Source: Brevundimonas sp. MYb52
GTDB taxonomy: Bacteria > Pseudomonadota > Alphaproteobacteria > Caulobacterales > Caulobacteraceae
Assembly: GCF_002979535.1 (NCBI RefSeq)
Contig: NZ_PCPB01000011.1
Location: 51,240-115,239, forward strand
Direction of reading: 5' to 3'
Length of the DNA: 64,000 nt
The notes under the pieces are model-generated. The model had not been told where the DNA came from. It made no database searches and saw only the letters and a program-made list of their open reading frames with translations. Positions 1 through 7,700 of the stretch are shown one piece after another. Positions within the stretch are counted from its first letter, which is position 1; each line of letters starts with the position of its first letter. Made by a program: the position numbers and the translations under genes.

Positions 1-168
1 GGGCGCATCCGTCGGCGCATAGCCCAGCGGGCGCAGGACATCGGCCATGCGCTCACTGTCATAGACGTTCATCTGACAGCCGTAGGTCTTGATGAACAGG
101 CGTTTGGGCGCGTCGGCCAGCGGCGCGCCTTCAGCCTTTTCAACGGGCTTTTCGAGGGTATCGGTCAT
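1..168 (-). CDS. miaB: MiaB tRNA methylthiotransferase, N-terminal part only
   Basis: This is the first 56 codons of a gene that continues past the left edge. After a variable leader of about 22 residues the protein reads [13 protein letters not shown], the start of the MiaB/RimO methylthiotransferase N-terminal domain; the Cys in YGCQMN is a ligand of the auxiliary 4Fe-4S cluster. MiaB is a radical-SAM enzyme that adds a methylthio group to isopentenyl-A37 of tRNAs reading UNN codons. The QMN motif and spacing favour MiaB over RimO, but the radical-SAM motif is outside the window. It lies 60 bp downstream of fur on the same strand and may be the last gene of that cluster. Confidence 0.88.
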   Translation of the reverse strand, partial: MTDTLEKPVEKAEGAPLADAPKRLFIKTYGCQMNVYDSERMADVLRPLGYAPTDAP

Positions 169-228
169 GCCCGGCTTATGATCGCCCAAGCGGGCGACGG
201 CAAGGCGAGCGCTCGACCGCGATCAGTC

Positions 229-711
229 TCAGCTGTCGGCCGTTTCCGGTTCGACCCGTGCGGCGTGGCGCTTGTAGATCAGACCCTCGCGCTCGACCGG
301 CTCGGCGCCGGGGATGGCGTGGCCATAAAGCTCGAGCTTGTGGCCGACCAGTTCGAAGCCCAGACGCTTGGCGATCTCGGTCTTCAGGCGCTCGATCTCG
401 GCGTCGAAGAACTCGATGACTTCGCCCGTCTTGGTGTCGATCAGGTGGTCGTGGTGATCGTCGCCGGCCTCTTCATAGCGGCTGCGGCCGTCGCCGAAGT
501 CGTGCTTCTCGACCACGCCCGCTTCTTCGAACAGACGCACGGTGCGATAGACGGTGGCGATCGAGATGTGCGGGTCGATAGCCGAGGCGCGACGATACAG
601 CTCCTCGACGTCAGGGTGATCCTCGGCCTGCGACAGGACGCGGGCGATCACGCGCCGCTGTTCGGTCATACGCATGCCGCGGTCGGCGCAGAGTTTTTCG
701 ATCCGTTCCAT
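229..711 (-). CDS. fur: Fur-family ferric uptake regulator
   Basis: A 160-residue Fur-family repressor. The N-terminal winged helix (about 1-80) contains the recognition-helix region ISIATVYRTVRLFEEAG. The dimerisation domain has the metal-binding HHDH motif at residues 86-89 and further histidines near 70, 124 and 131. Only one cysteine is present (residue 8), so the Cys4 structural zinc site of E. coli Fur is missing, as in many alphaproteobacterial Fur proteins. The sequence fits Fur better than Irr or Mur, though paralogue assignment from sequence alone is not certain. It lies 37 bp after rimI in a minus-strand run xre-tsaB-rimI-fur-miaB. Fur binds Fe(II) and controls iron homeostasis genes. 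Confidence 0.87.
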   Translation of the reverse strand: MERIEKLCADRGMRMTEQRRVIARVLSQAEDHPDVEELYRRASAIDPHISIATVYRTVRLFEEAGVVEKHDFGDGRSRYEEAGDDHHDHLIDTKTGEVIEFFDAEIERLKTEIAKRLGFELVGHKLELYGHAIPGAEPVEREGLIYKRHAARVEPETADS

Positions 712-748
712 GGGCCGGAAGATAGGCTGAGCCGTCAGCTTATGGAAG

Positions 749-1162
749 CTATCGAGTGAAGTTCAGCGACAGGACCAGAGCATCCTCGCGGCTTCCGTCC
801 GCACGCGCATAATATCCGCGTCGTCGGCCGGCCTCGACAAAGCCCGTGCGGGCGTAGAGGGCGCGGGCGGCGACATTGTCCTCGGCCACTTCCAGGAACA
901 GACGCTCGGCCCCCAGGGCGGCGGCGCGCACCACGGCCGCCTGGACCAGACGGCCCCCCAGGCCGCTGCGCCGGGCGGCGGCTCGTACGGCCAGAGTCAG
1001 GATCTCGGCCTCGTCGGCTACGACGCGGATCAGGATGAAGCCGTCGCCGTCCTTGATGGCGAAGACGCCGGGCGAGGCCAGCAAGGCCGCCAGACTGGCC
1101 GCGTCCCAGGGGGCGTCGAAGGCCTCGGCGTGGATCACCGCAAGGGCGCGGGGGTCGGTCAT
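749..1162 (-). CDS. rimI: Ribosomal protein S18-alanine N-acetyltransferase
   Basis: A 137-residue GNAT acetyltransferase. The acetyl-CoA pyrophosphate-binding loop RRSGLGG is at about residues 64-70, and the GNAT helix with LEVAEDNVAARALYARTGF (about 90-108) is characteristic of RimI, which acetylates the N-terminus of ribosomal protein S18. The start overlaps the end of tsaB by 4 bp, so the two are probably translationally coupled. The tsaB-rimI pairing is common in proteobacteria and supports the assignment over a generic GNAT protein. Confidence 0.85.
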   Translation of the reverse strand: MTDPRALAVIHAEAFDAPWDAASLAALLASPGVFAIKDGDGFILIRVVADEAEILTLAVRAAARRSGLGGRLVQAAVVRAAALGAERLFLEVAEDNVAARALYARTGFVEAGRRRGYYARADGSREDALVLSLNFTR

Positions 1163-1848
1163 GATGTCGCGGGCGGACGCGCCTGACCCGGCAGACGGCT
1201 GGGCGGCGTGGCGTCGGGCGCACGCAGATAGAGGGGCGCGGGCAGGGCGACCGCCGGGTCCGCTGCGGCCGCCAGACGCGCCAGGGCCTCCGGCGAGGGC
1301 GCAACCAGGGGCGCGGCCTCAGCGCGCTCCAATCGCTCGAGGAAGGTTTCGACCAGGACGGCCGCGCCCGAGCCGACCAGCCCAGGCCTGGTCCCAGCGG
1401 CAACGTCCAGGATAAGGTCCGTCGCAGCCTCCAGCGACAGGGCCTCGGCCGGCCCCTGGGCAACGCCGTCGCGGAACAGACGCGTATAGACCTGCCCCCG
1501 TCGGGCGTCGATCACGGCGGCGACCAGACCGGCTGCGTCAACCGAAGCCGCCAAGGCGTCCAGCGTCGAGACGCCGACCACGGGCCGATCCAATGCCGCG
1601 CCCAGCCCCTGCGCAAAGGCCAGACCGACGCGCAGGCCAGTGAAGGAGCCGGGCCCGACGGTGACTCCGATCCTGTCGATGACCCCGAAGCCGCCGCCCG
1701 CATCGGCCACGGCGTCACGAACCATGCCCGCCAGCCGTTCCTGATGGCCCTTGGTCATCAACTCGGAACGAAGGCCCAGCACGCGTCCATTCTCGACCAC
1801 GCCGGCCGTACAGGCGCCCAGCGCCGTATCCACGATCAGAATTCTCAT
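1159..1848 (-). CDS. tsaB: tRNA threonylcarbamoyladenosine biosynthesis protein TsaB
   Basis: A 229-residue ASKHA-fold protein starting MRILIVDTALGACTAGVVENG, with the family's GPGSFTGLRVGLAFAQGL segment at about residues 66-83. TsaB is a catalytically inactive partner that dimerises with TsaD in making t6A37 on ANN-decoding tRNAs. The C-terminal tail is rich in Pro and Arg and looks variable. It starts 22 bp after the preceding XRE regulator and overlaps rimI, consistent with one operon. Confidence 0.9.
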   Translation of the reverse strand: MRILIVDTALGACTAGVVENGRVLGLRSELMTKGHQERLAGMVRDAVADAGGGFGVIDRIGVTVGPGSFTGLRVGLAFAQGLGAALDRPVVGVSTLDALAASVDAAGLVAAVIDARRGQVYTRLFRDGVAQGPAEALSLEAATDLILDVAAGTRPGLVGSGAAVLVETFLERLERAEAAPLVAPSPEALARLAAAADPAVALPAPLYLRAPDATPPSRLPGQARPPATS

Positions 1849-1870
1849 CGCGGCCTTCCTATCGGGGCGC

Positions 1871-2239
1871 TCAGGCCGACGCCAGCGCCTCGACCACCCG
1901 GCTGACCGCCTGACGCAGGACCGGATCGCTGATCCGGGGGAAGGCCTCGGCCAGGGCGCGTCCGTCCGCCGTCGCCGTCAGGTCGCGCAGACCCGCCAAC
2001 GGGTCGAGCGCGTCGGCCCGCGCAGGGAAAAAGTCGGCCACCGAACAACCCAGGACAGTCGCCACCTGATGCAGGCGCGAGGCTGAAACGCGGTTGGCGC
2101 CCTTTTCGTATTTCTGCACCTGCTGGAAGCTGACGCCCAATTGTAGGGCCAGGGCGGTCTGCGACAGGCCCAGGGCCGATCGTCGCGCGGCCATGCGCAG
2201 GCCCACGGCGGCGTCGATATCTTGAGTGCGGCGGTTCAT
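1871..2239 (-). CDS. XRE-family helix-turn-helix regulator
   Basis: A 122-residue regulator with a Cro/C1-type HTH at about residues 13-70 (LGLSQTALALQLGVSFQQVQ, then a conserved KYEKGANRVSASRLHQVA region). The remaining 50 residues form a short acidic helical tail. This architecture is common in alphaproteobacteria, but I cannot name the target. It stands 22 bp upstream of tsaB. Its 69-bp upstream gap holds three GTTTCAT-type repeats that may be its own operator. It is not obviously phage-derived: composition and surroundings are core-like. Confidence 0.8.
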   Translation of the reverse strand: MNRRTQDIDAAVGLRMAARRSALGLSQTALALQLGVSFQQVQKYEKGANRVSASRLHQVATVLGCSVADFFPARADALDPLAGLRDLTATADGRALAEAFPRISDPVLRQAVSRVVEALASA

Positions 2240-2269
2240 GGGCGGCGTCTCCCTGATAATGAAGGGAGA

Positions 2270-2309
2270 GTTTCATGAAGCAGAATGAAACACAACTGTT
2301 TCGTTTCAT
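2270..2309. promoter_or_regulatory. Putative operator: GTTTCAT inverted and direct repeats
   Basis: The 69 bp between the two XRE-type genes contains GTTTCAT at 2270-2276, its exact inverse ATGAAAC at 2285-2291 (8-bp spacer) and another GTTTCAT at 2303-2309 preceded by GTTTC at 2298-2302. Palindromic half-sites just upstream of an XRE gene suggest autoregulation. This is inference; the binding protein is unknown. The half-site resembles half of parS, but the spacing is wrong for ParB. Confidence 0.45.
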
Positions 2310-2905
2310 CATTCATCCAGGCGGGCGACGACCGCCGCGACCGTTCGGGCGCGCTCGCGCGGAATCCGCTCGATGGTCAGCAGGGCGCCGGCGCCGCGCA
2401 CCACCAGTTCAGCCTCGTCGGACCGGACATAGAGCCGCGCCCGCAGACTGCCGTCGTCCATCTCGATGACGCAGCCCTGATCCCGGCGCGGCCAGCGGCC
2501 GGGGGCGTATTCCAGCACCGTTCCGGCGGCGGCCCAGGGCGCCAGGTCGTCGCTCGACAGCTGCATCCGCCGCCGCTCGGCGACCGGCGCGGCCTCGAAG
2601 GCGCGGCCCCGCGCCTGCAGGCCCTCCACGGCGGGCTTGGGTGAGGGGGCAGGGGCGGCGCCGACCAGAAGGGCCAAATCCTCGGGCGTGGCGTCCAGGG
2701 CGCCGGTCAGGCGGCGCTGAACGTCGGGGCGGAACAGGCCGGGGCGCTTGCCGGCTTCGTAGAGGCCCCAGCCCTGGCTGGTCATGCCGATCCTCGCGCC
2801 GGCCTCGGCCTGGCTCAGCCCGCGCTCGCGGCGCAGGGCGGACAGGGCCTCGCCGAGGGCGCGCCCCTCGGTCCCGGCGTCATCATCGGATGTGAAACGG
2901 GCCAT
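2309..2905 (-). CDS. HTH-domain protein, unknown target
   Basis: A 198-residue protein from the ATG at 2905; a GTG at 2923 would add six residues. Residues 16-70 form an XRE-type HTH (RRERGLSQAEAGARIGMTSQ followed by a GLYEAGKRPG loop). After a proline-rich linker the C-terminal 100 residues are predicted beta-rich (VLEYAPGRWPRRDQGCVIEM..., then RARLYVRSDEAELVVRGAGA), loosely like the C-terminal domains of phage-repressor-type regulators. I see no Ser-Lys autoprotease signature with confidence. A parS-like site lies 37 bp upstream of the start. Confidence 0.72.
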   Translation of the reverse strand: MARFTSDDDAGTEGRALGEALSALRRERGLSQAEAGARIGMTSQGWGLYEAGKRPGLFRPDVQRRLTGALDATPEDLALLVGAAPAPSPKPAVEGLQARGRAFEAAPVAERRRMQLSSDDLAPWAAAGTVLEYAPGRWPRRDQGCVIEMDDGSLRARLYVRSDEAELVVRGAGALLTIERIPRERARTVAAVVARLDE

Positions 2906-2941
2906 GCAGCGATCATGCCCCACGGCCCGTTCGGACGATAG

Positions 2942-2957
2942 TGTTTCATGTGAAACA
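2942..2957. promoter_or_regulatory. parS: parS-like ParB site (15/16)
   Basis: TGTTTCATGTGAAACA, one mismatch (T for C at position 8) to the 16-bp parS consensus TGTTTCACGTGAAACA. It lies in the intergenic space upstream of an HTH gene, about 18 kb left of the proposed origin, and is the most distal of six candidates in the window. The central CG dinucleotide is changed to TG, so affinity may be reduced. Confidence 0.6.
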
Positions 2958-2964
2958 TCTTGGC

Positions 2965-3110
2965 GGGCCGCGGTCAGAAGGCTCCGCCTTCTCGACCCGA
3001 CGCGGCTTTCTTGTGGGCCGCAGTCGTCGGCCCTGCGGGACCTCCCGACCCGACGCGGCTTTCTTGTGGGCCGCGGTCAGAAGCCTCCGCCTTCTCGACC
3101 CGACGCGGCC
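2965..3110. repeat. Tandem repeat, ~50-bp unit, about 2.9 copies
   Basis: Three head-to-tail units begin with GGGCCG at 2965, 3015 and 3068. The first two end with the shared string GACCCGACGCGGCTTTCTTG. Units are 50, 53 and about 43 bp; the outer two are nearly identical in the middle (CAGAAG-CTCCGCCTTCTCG) while the central copy has a different middle. It fills the space between the parS-like site and a 3'-end element. No coding role is apparent. Confidence 0.75.
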
Positions 3111-3123
3111 TGGCGCTTCGCGC

Positions 3124-3164
3124 GCGCTCAAGCAGCGAGCCGCCACGTGGCGAGCGGCAGCGCC
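3124..3164 (-). repeat. 3'-end structured element, downstream of nfuA
   Basis: One copy of a dispersed family (see findings). Read from nfuA it begins GGCGCT, contains an inner stem around CGCCACGTGGCG and ends CTGCTTGAGCGC. It starts about 20 bp after the nfuA stop. The inner stem differs in sequence from other copies but is self-complementary. Confidence 0.65.
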
Positions 3165-3184
3165 CCAAGAATGTCGCCCTTCGC

Positions 3185-3742
3185 TTAAATCACCTGCTCG
3201 ACGCTGGTCACTTCGGGAACGTAGTGGCGCATCATCTGCTCGACGCCGGCCTTCAGGGTGGCCGAGGAGGAGGGACAGCCCGAGCAGGCGCCGCGCATGC
3301 GCAGACGAAGGACGCCGGTTTCCACATCGAAGTGGTCGAACAGGATGTCGCCGCCGTCCTGGGCCACGGCCGGGCGGATGCGGCTGTCCAGCAGACCCTT
3401 GATCTCGGCCACGATCTCGCTGTCCTCGCCGGCGTCTTCGGCCGCGGCCTCGATGCCGCGCGTCAGCGGCGCGCCCGAAACGAAGTGATCCATGATGACC
3501 GACAGGATCGGGGCCTTCATCGCGCTCCAGTCCGGGGCCTGGGCGCCGCGCGTCACCGAGACATAGTCGGCGCCGAAGAAGACGCCCTCGACGCCCTCCA
3601 GTTCGAACAGGGCCTCGGCCAGGGACGAGGCGGCCGCCTCGTCGATGGTGCGATATTCCAGCACGCCTTCCGGCGCCACATCGCGGCCCGGCAGGAATTT
3701 CAGGACATTGGGGTTCGGCGTGGGTTCGGTCTGGATGAACAT
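3185..3742 (-). CDS. nfuA: NfuA/NifU-like Fe-S cluster carrier
   Basis: 185 residues with the Nfu N-terminal domain (1-88, beginning MFIQTEPTPNPNVLKFLPG) and a NifU C-terminal domain (about 110-180) carrying CSGC at residues 153-156, the CxxC that binds a bridging 4Fe-4S cluster in the dimer. It delivers clusters to apo-proteins in the cytoplasm. Length and both domains match the alphaproteobacterial NfuA form. It appears monocistronic, between the parS-proximal repeats and a long inverted-repeat element. Confidence 0.88.
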   Translation of the reverse strand: MFIQTEPTPNPNVLKFLPGRDVAPEGVLEYRTIDEAAASSLAEALFELEGVEGVFFGADYVSVTRGAQAPDWSAMKAPILSVIMDHFVSGAPLTRGIEAAAEDAGEDSEIVAEIKGLLDSRIRPAVAQDGGDILFDHFDVETGVLRLRMRGACSGCPSSSATLKAGVEQMMRHYVPEVTSVEQVI

Positions 3743-3782
3743 GGCCGGGAGATGCGCCTTGGGCGAACCGTCCGCAACCCTT

Positions 3783-3933
3783 CTCCCTCCCCTTTATGAG
3801 GAGGGTGGTCGTCGCAGAGCGACGAGCGGGTGGGGAGGGCGAGGTGATGCAGGGGCGCGGCGCTTGAGTTGCCAAAGCGCCCCCACCCGTCCGACGCTTC
3901 GCGTCAGCCACCCTCCCCATGAAGGGGAGGGAG
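3783..3933. repeat. ~150-bp intergenic inverted-repeat element (type A)
   Basis: Begins CTCCCTCCCC, ends GGGGAGGGAG, with internal GTGGGG and CCCCAC tracts that pair across the centre. It can fold into one long imperfect hairpin and has no coding content. Related elements at 23868-23996 and 56770-56895 share the CTCCCC/GGGGAG ends and general plan, indicating a dispersed repeat family, possibly a non-autonomous palindromic element. Confidence 0.6.
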
Positions 3934-3943
3934 AGGCGTCGCG

Positions 3944-3983
3944 TTGCTCAAGCAGCTCGGTTCCGCGCGGCTTGCGATAGCGA
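3944..3983 (-). repeat. 3'-end structured element, downstream of the stress protein gene
   Basis: Another copy of the 3'-end family. Reading from the universal stress protein gene it starts CGCTATCGC nine bases after the stop and ends CTGCTTGAGC. Its inner stem is less regular than in other copies. Confidence 0.55.
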
Positions 3984-3992
3984 CCCTAAGAA

Positions 3993-4460
3993 TTACGCCA
4001 AATCCTCAATATCCGCCTCGGTCAGTTCGCCGGGCACGATGGTCACGGGCAGCTTGCGGCCGGTGAAGGCCCCGCCCTGTTTCAGCACCGCCGAAACCAG
4101 GGGCCCCGGACCGCGCGAGCCGGAGCCCGCCGCCAGCACCAGGATCTTGATGTCGGGGTCGGCGCCCACGGCCTTGCGGATGGCGCCCTGGGGGTCGCCT
4201 TCCTCGATCAGGAAGATGGGCGGGGCGCCGGATTTCTCGGCGGCCTCCTCGCCGAGACGGTTCAGCAGAAGCTCGGCCTCCTCACGCTGCTGGCGGCGGA
4301 TTTCGTCGCGGACGCCGGACCAGTGCTCGTCCGAGCCGCCGGGCAGGGCGCGCAGAAGAACGACACGGCCCCCGGTCGATTTGGCCCGCCGGGCGGCATA
4401 GCCGAGGGCGGCGCCGAACTCGGGACTGTCGTCGACGACGACGAGAAACTTCCTGGGCAT
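3993..4460 (-). CDS. Universal stress protein (UspA family)
   Basis: 155 residues from the ATG at 4460, which starts MPRKFLVVVDDSPEF, the usual Usp strand 1. A longer reading frame upstream has no family similarity and was rejected. The C-terminal half has the Usp nucleotide-binding loop region (LVLAAGSGSRGPGPLVSAV, roughly G-2x-G-9x-G-S/T), suggesting an ATP-binding Usp. The gene is single, with a 3'-end element after its stop. Its trigger cannot be told from sequence. Confidence 0.8.
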   Translation of the reverse strand: MPRKFLVVVDDSPEFGAALGYAARRAKSTGGRVVLLRALPGGSDEHWSGVRDEIRRQQREEAELLLNRLGEEAAEKSGAPPIFLIEEGDPQGAIRKAVGADPDIKILVLAAGSGSRGPGPLVSAVLKQGGAFTGRKLPVTIVPGELTEADIEDLA

Positions 4461-4596
4461 GGGACGGACGGCCTTGCGGATCTCTGAACAGCGGGAACCA
4501 CCTAACGCCAAGCCGCCCCAAACGCCAAGGCCCGCCCGCCTCGCCGTGAACGACGAAACGAGCGGGCCCTGAACTGACGCCAAAGCGCGGGGTCAT

Positions 4597-4683
4597 GCGC
4601 TCAAGTCGCGAGGCTCCGCGAGCCGAGCATAGCGCCCAAAGACTCGCTCAAGCAGCGAGCGACTGCGTCGCGAGCGTAGCGCT
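4597..4683 (-). repeat. Two tandem 3'-end structured elements, downstream of gdhZ
   Basis: Two copies in the same orientation, 4597-4636 and 4644-4683. Read from gdhZ, the proximal copy starts CGCTACGC ten bases after the stop and ends CTGCTTGAGCG; the distal copy starts GGCGCTATG and ends GACTTGAGCGC. Their inner stems differ but each is self-complementary. Confidence 0.65.
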
Positions 4684-4705
4684 CTGGGAAGCCCTAGCTT
4701 CCCAG
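4684..4705 (-). terminator. Hairpin spanning the gdhZ stop codon
   Basis: CTGGGAAGC and GCTTCCCAG form a perfect 9-bp stem with a four-base loop. The gdhZ stop codon and last codons lie inside the hairpin. There is no U-tract, so it is not a classical intrinsic terminator. It directly abuts the tandem 3'-end elements and may protect or terminate the transcript together with them. Confidence 0.45.
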
Positions 4706-7700
4706 AACTTCTCTGATAGCCCCGTTGGCGATGGTCAGCTTGGCGAAGGTCCAGCCCGTGCCCGAGGTCTCGATCTCGTCGACCGAGGCGCGCAGGGATT
4801 CGACCTGGCCGATGCGGGCGCCGATCCAGGCGTCGACGGCCCGTTCGGCGGTTTCCTCGCTGGCGCCCGCCGCCTCGGCCGAGGCCTTGGCCACGGCGCG
4901 GGTCAGTTGCTGCTGCTCGGCCATCAGGTCCTGGATCAGGCGACGCACGGCCAGACGGTCGAAGTGATCGCCCGACGGCACCGAACCGGCCGCCACGCGC
5001 AGACGGTCGAAGTCGAAGGCGGCGCCGACCTGGTGATAGAGACGGGCCATGGCCGGCGCGCTCCAGCCCAGTTCATTGGCCAGGTCGCCGATGTCCGCCG
5101 TGGCCACCATGGGCCGCAGCAGGGCGATGTCACGCGCCAGGTCTTCCGGCGCGCCCAGACCGACGAAGGTGGCGACGCGGGCCTCATACTGCCCTTGCTC
5201 GAAGCGCGACAGCACCTCAGGACCGGCGGCGCGCAGGGCGTCGGCGGCGGGCTGATAGGCGGCGATCATGCCGCCGACCGTGGTTTCGGTGCGGGCGGCG
5301 CGACGGGCCAGCCAGTAGGTCTGGCGACGCAGGACCTTGGCGATCTCACGATAGAGGGCCGTCTGGGCCTCGGCAGGGATCTTCAGGTCCAGGGCCGAAA
5401 CCGCCTTCCAGGCCTGGTCCAGGCGGAAGACCTGACGCGCCGTTTCAAAGGCCGTGACCATGGCGGCGGTGTCGCATTCCGCCGCCGCGCGCAGGCGGTC
5501 GGGGAAGGTCGGCCCGGCCATGTTGACGATCTCGTTCGACAGCACGGTGGCGATGATGTCGCGACGCAGGCGGTGACGCTTCATGTCGTCTTCGAACTTG
5601 GCCAGCGGCGCCGGGAAGTAGTGGACCAGAAGGCGCTCGAAGAAGGCGTCGTCGGGGGCCGAGGAGCCGACGATCTCGTCGAACAGCTCCAGCTTGGAAT
5701 AGGCCGTCAGCACCGCCAGTTCGGGGCGGGTCAGGGCCGTGCCCTGCAGCTTCATCTCGGCGACGCGAACGTCGTCGGGCAGGTATTCCACCGCCCGGTT
5801 CAGCTTACCGATCGAGGACAGGTGCTGCATGAAGGCCTGCTGGGCGTCCAGCGCCTCGGCACCCTCGGCCTGCTGCAGGCTGACCGCCAGGGTCTGGTCG
5901 TAGTTGTGGACCAGGACCTTGAGGCCGACCTCGTCAGTCATCGACTTCAGCAGGGCGTTGCGGTCCTCGGCCTTGAGGTTGCCCGAGGCGATGGCGCCGC
6001 CGGTGAGGATCTTGATGTTCACCTCATGGTCGGACGAGTCCACACCGGCCGAGTTGTCGATGGCGTCGGTGTTCAGACGCATGCCCGCACGCGCCGCCTC
6101 GATGCGGCCCAGCTGGGTGGCGCCCAGGTTGGCGCCCTCGCCCAGGACCAGGGCGCGCACGTCGCCGCCGTTGATGCGGATGGCGTCATTGGCCTTGTCG
6201 CCGGCCTGGGCGTTGGTCTCGCCGCCGCCCTTGATGTAGGTGCCGATGCCGCCGAAGTAGAGCAGCTCGGCGCGGGCCTTGAGGATGGCCTGCATCAGGG
6301 TGGTCGGATCGACGCTGTCGGCCTCGATGTCCAGCAGCGCCTTGATTTCCGGCGTCAGCTCAATGGTCTTGGCCGAGCGCGAGAAGACGCCGCCGCCTTG
6401 CGAGATCAGGCCCTTGTCATAGTCCTGCCAGCTGGTGCGCGGGGTCTCGAACAGGCGCTTGCGCTCTTCCCACGACCTGGCCGTGTCCGGGTTGGGGTCG
6501 ATGAAGATGTCGCGGTGATCGAAGGCGGCGACCAGCTTGATCGCCTTGGACAGCAGCATGCCGTTGCCGAAGACGTCGCCGGACATGTCGCCCACGCCGA
6601 CCACGGTGAAGGGCTCGGACTGGATGTCCTTGCCCATCTCGCGGAAGTGGCGCTTGACCGCCTCCCAGGCGCCGCGCGCCGTAATGCCCATTTCCTTGTG
6701 GTCGTAGCCGACCGAACCACCGCTCGCGAAAGCGTCGTCCAGCCAGAAGCCGTAGGACTGGCTCACGCCGTTGGCGATGTCCGAGAAGGTTGCCGTGCCC
6801 TTGTCGGCGGCCACGACCAGATAGGGGTCGTCGCCTTCCCAGGCCACGACATCCGCCGGACGCACCGGGGCGCCCTCGCCGACGATGTTGTCGGTGATGT
6901 CCAGCAGGCCCGACAGGAAGGTCTTGTAGGCGCGGATGGCCTCGGCCTGGACCGCGTCGCGGTCGCCGCCGACCGGCAGTTGCTTGGGATAGAAGCCGCC
7001 CTTGGAGCCAACCGGGACGATGACCGAGTTCTTGACCTGCTGGGCCTTCACCAGACCCAGGACCTCGGTGCGGAAGTCGTCACGACGGTCCGACCAGCGC
7101 AGACCGCCGCGCGCGACGGGGCCGAAGCGCAGGTGGACGCCCTCGATGTGCGGGGCCCAGACGAAGATCTCGCGGAAGGGCTTGGGCAGGGGCAGGTCTT
7201 CAAGCTCGCGCGAGGCGATCTTGATCGAGATGTGCGGCTTGGCCACGCCCTCGGCGTCGACCTGATAGAAGTTGGTGCGCTTGATAGCGCCGATCAGCAG
7301 GGCGATGCGGCGCAGCACCCGGTCGTGATCCAGGCTCTTCACGTCCTGCAGCAGGGCGACGATCTTGTCGTTCAGCTCGGCGACCAGGGCCTCACGCTCT
7401 TCGACGCTGCCGCCGTGGGCCGGATCGAACCTGGCCTTGAACAGCGACAGGATGGCGCGGGCCACGGTCGGGTATTCGCGCAGGGCCGTTTCCTGAACCG
7501 CCTGCGACGGGTCCAGACCGGTCTGCTGGCGATAGCGGGCCAGGGTGCGGATCAGGGCCGCCTCGCGCCAGTCCACACCCAGCTCCAGCACCAGACGGTT
7601 GAAGCCGTCGCTCTCGGTGCGGCCGGTCCAGACCGCCGAGAAGGCGGCCTCGAACGGGGCCTTGATGTCGGCAAACGTCAGGGCCTCGCCGCGCGGGTCT

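Noticed and set aside
2270..2309. Additional parS site
   Set aside because: It has GTTTCAT and ATGAAAC half-sites but an 8-bp spacer instead of the contiguous 16-bp palindrome.
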